Shown here: piece after piece, positions 62,883 to 64,000 of the stretch
How positions within the stretch are numbered: the first letter of the stretch is position 1
Layout: each line of letters opens with the position of its first letter
Origin: Caloramator sp. E03
GTDB lineage: Bacteria; Bacillota; Clostridia; Clostridiales; Caloramatoraceae
Assembly: GCF_006016075.1 (NCBI RefSeq)
Contig: NZ_CP040093.1
Coordinates: 620,001 to 684,000, forward strand
DNA length: 64,000 bases
Reading direction: 5' to 3'
Notes under the pieces: generated by a model
The model's database searches: none
What the model was told of the DNA's origin: nothing
The model's input: only the letters and a program-made list of their open reading frames with translations
Made by a program: the position numbers and the translations under genes

Positions 62883-63584
62883 ATGGATTATGTAGTTTAC
62901 ATGGAAAATGTTGAAAAAATCTATAATTCAGGCTCAAACGAATACAGAGCATTATATAATATCAACTTAAAAATAAAAAAAGGTGATTTCGTATCAATAG
63001 TTGGACCCTCTGGAGCTGGAAAATCTACACTTATGAATATAATAGGTTGTCTTGATACACCAACTTCTGGAAAATACTATCTTGATGGAGAAGATACAAG
63101 TTGTAGTGATAATAAGCTATCTGATATTCGTAATAGAAAAATAGGGTTCATTTTTCAAACTTATAATCTTCTCCCAAAGCTTAATATTCTTGAAAATGTT
63201 GAACTTCCTTTAATTTATCAAGGGTTAAGTAATAAAGAGATGAGAAACAGGGCATTAAAAGCACTGGAGAAGATGGGCCTTATTACACATATAAAACATA
63301 AACCTTCACAGCTTTCTGGAGGGCAAATGCAAAGAGTAGCAATTGCAAGAGCACTTGTGACAGAACCTGAAATACTTCTTGCCGATGAGCCAACAGGAGC
63401 ACTTGATAGTAAAACTGGTAAAGAAGTTATACAAATTTTTAAAGAGCTAAATGAGGAAGGTCATACAATAATTCTTATTACCCATGATAAAGATATTGCA
63501 TCTCAAGCCAAGAGAATAATAACAATAAAAGATGGTACTATTATATCTGATGAACTAAATTATTGTTTAAGTAAGGTGATATAA
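62883..63584 (+). CDS. MacB-type ABC ATPase
   Basis: 233 residues, [27 protein letters not shown]. Walker [11 protein letters not shown] near residue 40, Q-loop [12 protein letters not shown], signature [16 protein letters not shown], Walker [13 protein letters not shown] and H-loop LITHD. Twelve bp after the macA-like gene with AAAGGAGGGC before the ATG. Drives the FtsX/MacB permease starting at the next base after its stop. Exports a peptide, lipid or drug; not determined. Confidence 0.94.
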   Translation: MDYVVYMENVEKIYNSGSNEYRALYNINLKIKKGDFVSIVGPSGAGKSTLMNIIGCLDTPTSGKYYLDGEDTSCSDNKLSDIRNRKIGFIFQTYNLLPKLNILENVELPLIYQGLSNKEMRNRALKALEKMGLITHIKHKPSQLSGGQMQRVAIARALVTEPEILLADEPTGALDSKTGKEVIQIFKELNEEGHTIILITHDKDIASQAKRIITIKDGTIISDELNYCLSKVI

Positions 63585-64000
63585 TTGAAGTTTAGTAAAT
63601 TAATTAAAATGTCCTTTAAATCTGTTCTTTCAAATAAAATAAGATCCTTTTTAACAATGCTTGGTATAATAATAGGCATTAGCTCTGTTATAGTTTTAGT
63701 TGGAATGGGTGAAGGTACAACACAGCAAGTAACTTCTCAAATTGAAAGTTTAGGAACTAATCTTTTAACTGTAAATATTTTCACGGGGCGAACTGGAGGT
63801 ATAACAACAAATGATCTTGAACAGCTAAAAACAAAACCCGGCATTAAAGATATTGCACCATCAGTTTCCCAAGGAAATGTCACTGTAAAATCTGATTCAA
63901 GTTCAAGTAGTACTACAACTACTATTGAGGGTTGTGTTCCTAATTCAGCAACTATAAGAAAATTAAGCGTTAGCCAAGGTCGATTTATAACTCAGGATGA
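63585..64000 (+). CDS. MacB-type permease (cut by window edge)
   Basis: Starts at a TTG directly after the ATPase stop (AAGGTGAT is the ribosome binding site) and runs off the window after 138 codons. MKFSKLIKMSFKSVLSNKIRSFLTMLGIIIGISSVIVLVGMGEG is the classical MacB N-terminus with its first membrane helix; the MacB_PCD periplasmic-core-like domain follows (SQIESLGTNLLTVNIF...). Confidence 0.93.
   Translation, partial: MKFSKLIKMSFKSVLSNKIRSFLTMLGIIIGISSVIVLVGMGEGTTQQVTSQIESLGTNLLTVNIFTGRTGGITTNDLEQLKTKPGIKDIAPSVSQGNVTVKSDSSSSSTTTTIEGCVPNSATIRKLSVSQGRFITQD

Overview
The window is AT-rich, densely coding DNA that reads as a chromosomal segment of an anaerobic, probably spore-forming Clostridia (Firmicutes). 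The signs are strong Gram-positive ribosome binding sites (GGAGG), frequent TTG starts, a SCIFF peptide precursor, a BofC-like protein, DUF1858 and DUF1540 proteins, a trp operon under a T-box, a GlcT/RAT-controlled glucose PTS and a Bacillus-type LexA box. I cannot name the species. I saw no rRNA, tRNA, IS element, prophage or CRISPR array.

Layout. 1-6809 (minus strand): a cut-off SCIFF precursor, a TIGR04086-type membrane protein, yajC, tgt, queA, ruvB, ruvA, ruvC, bofC-like and yebC. A near-consensus LexA box lies at the ruvC promoter. ruvB and ruvC are each broken by a frameshift at a conserved site. 6952-7508: two tandem DUF1858 redox proteins; one has an in-frame UGA exactly where the other has its second CxxC cysteine, followed by a SECIS-like hairpin, so it is a candidate selenoprotein. 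7637-9318 (plus): HEAT-repeat protein, YigZ/IMPACT protein and CoA-binding protein. 9382-21537: a DUF5050-like secreted protein, a PHP phosphatase, a DUF1540 peptide, a very large secreted phosphodiester-glycosidase/metallophosphatase fusion, an M16C peptidase and an orphan multi-PAS histidine kinase.

21684-28500: complete trpEGDCFBA operon, preceded by a T-box leader with one sensor region but apparently two antiterminator/terminator modules in series. 28585-45015: a 14-gene exopolysaccharide cluster read from right to left. It holds a membrane 4,6-dehydratase, two UDP-sugar dehydrogenases, a Gfo/Idh oxidoreductase, two hexapeptide acyltransferases, three glycosyltransferases, a MurJ-type flippase, two O-antigen-ligase/polymerase proteins, a phosphoglycosyl transferase and, unexpectedly, an orphan solute-binding protein. 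The enzymes suggest UDP-GlcNAc is turned into uronic and amino-uronic sugars, assembled on undecaprenyl phosphate, flipped and polymerised.

45216-49823: a Gld-type ABC exporter (ATPase, permease, GldG-like protein, DUF4340 protein). 50048-52977: glcT, RAT, ptsG and crr for glucose uptake. 53204-58200 (plus): an ABC efflux operon (ATPase, FtsX-like permease, membrane fusion protein) ending in a TetR regulator, with two matching inverted-repeat operators over its promoter. 58248-64000: a two-component system facing a repeat-containing lipoprotein and a MacAB-like exporter. Two nearly identical GCCA-N7-GCCA boxes stand before the lipoprotein and exporter promoters, which suggests that the response regulator controls both.
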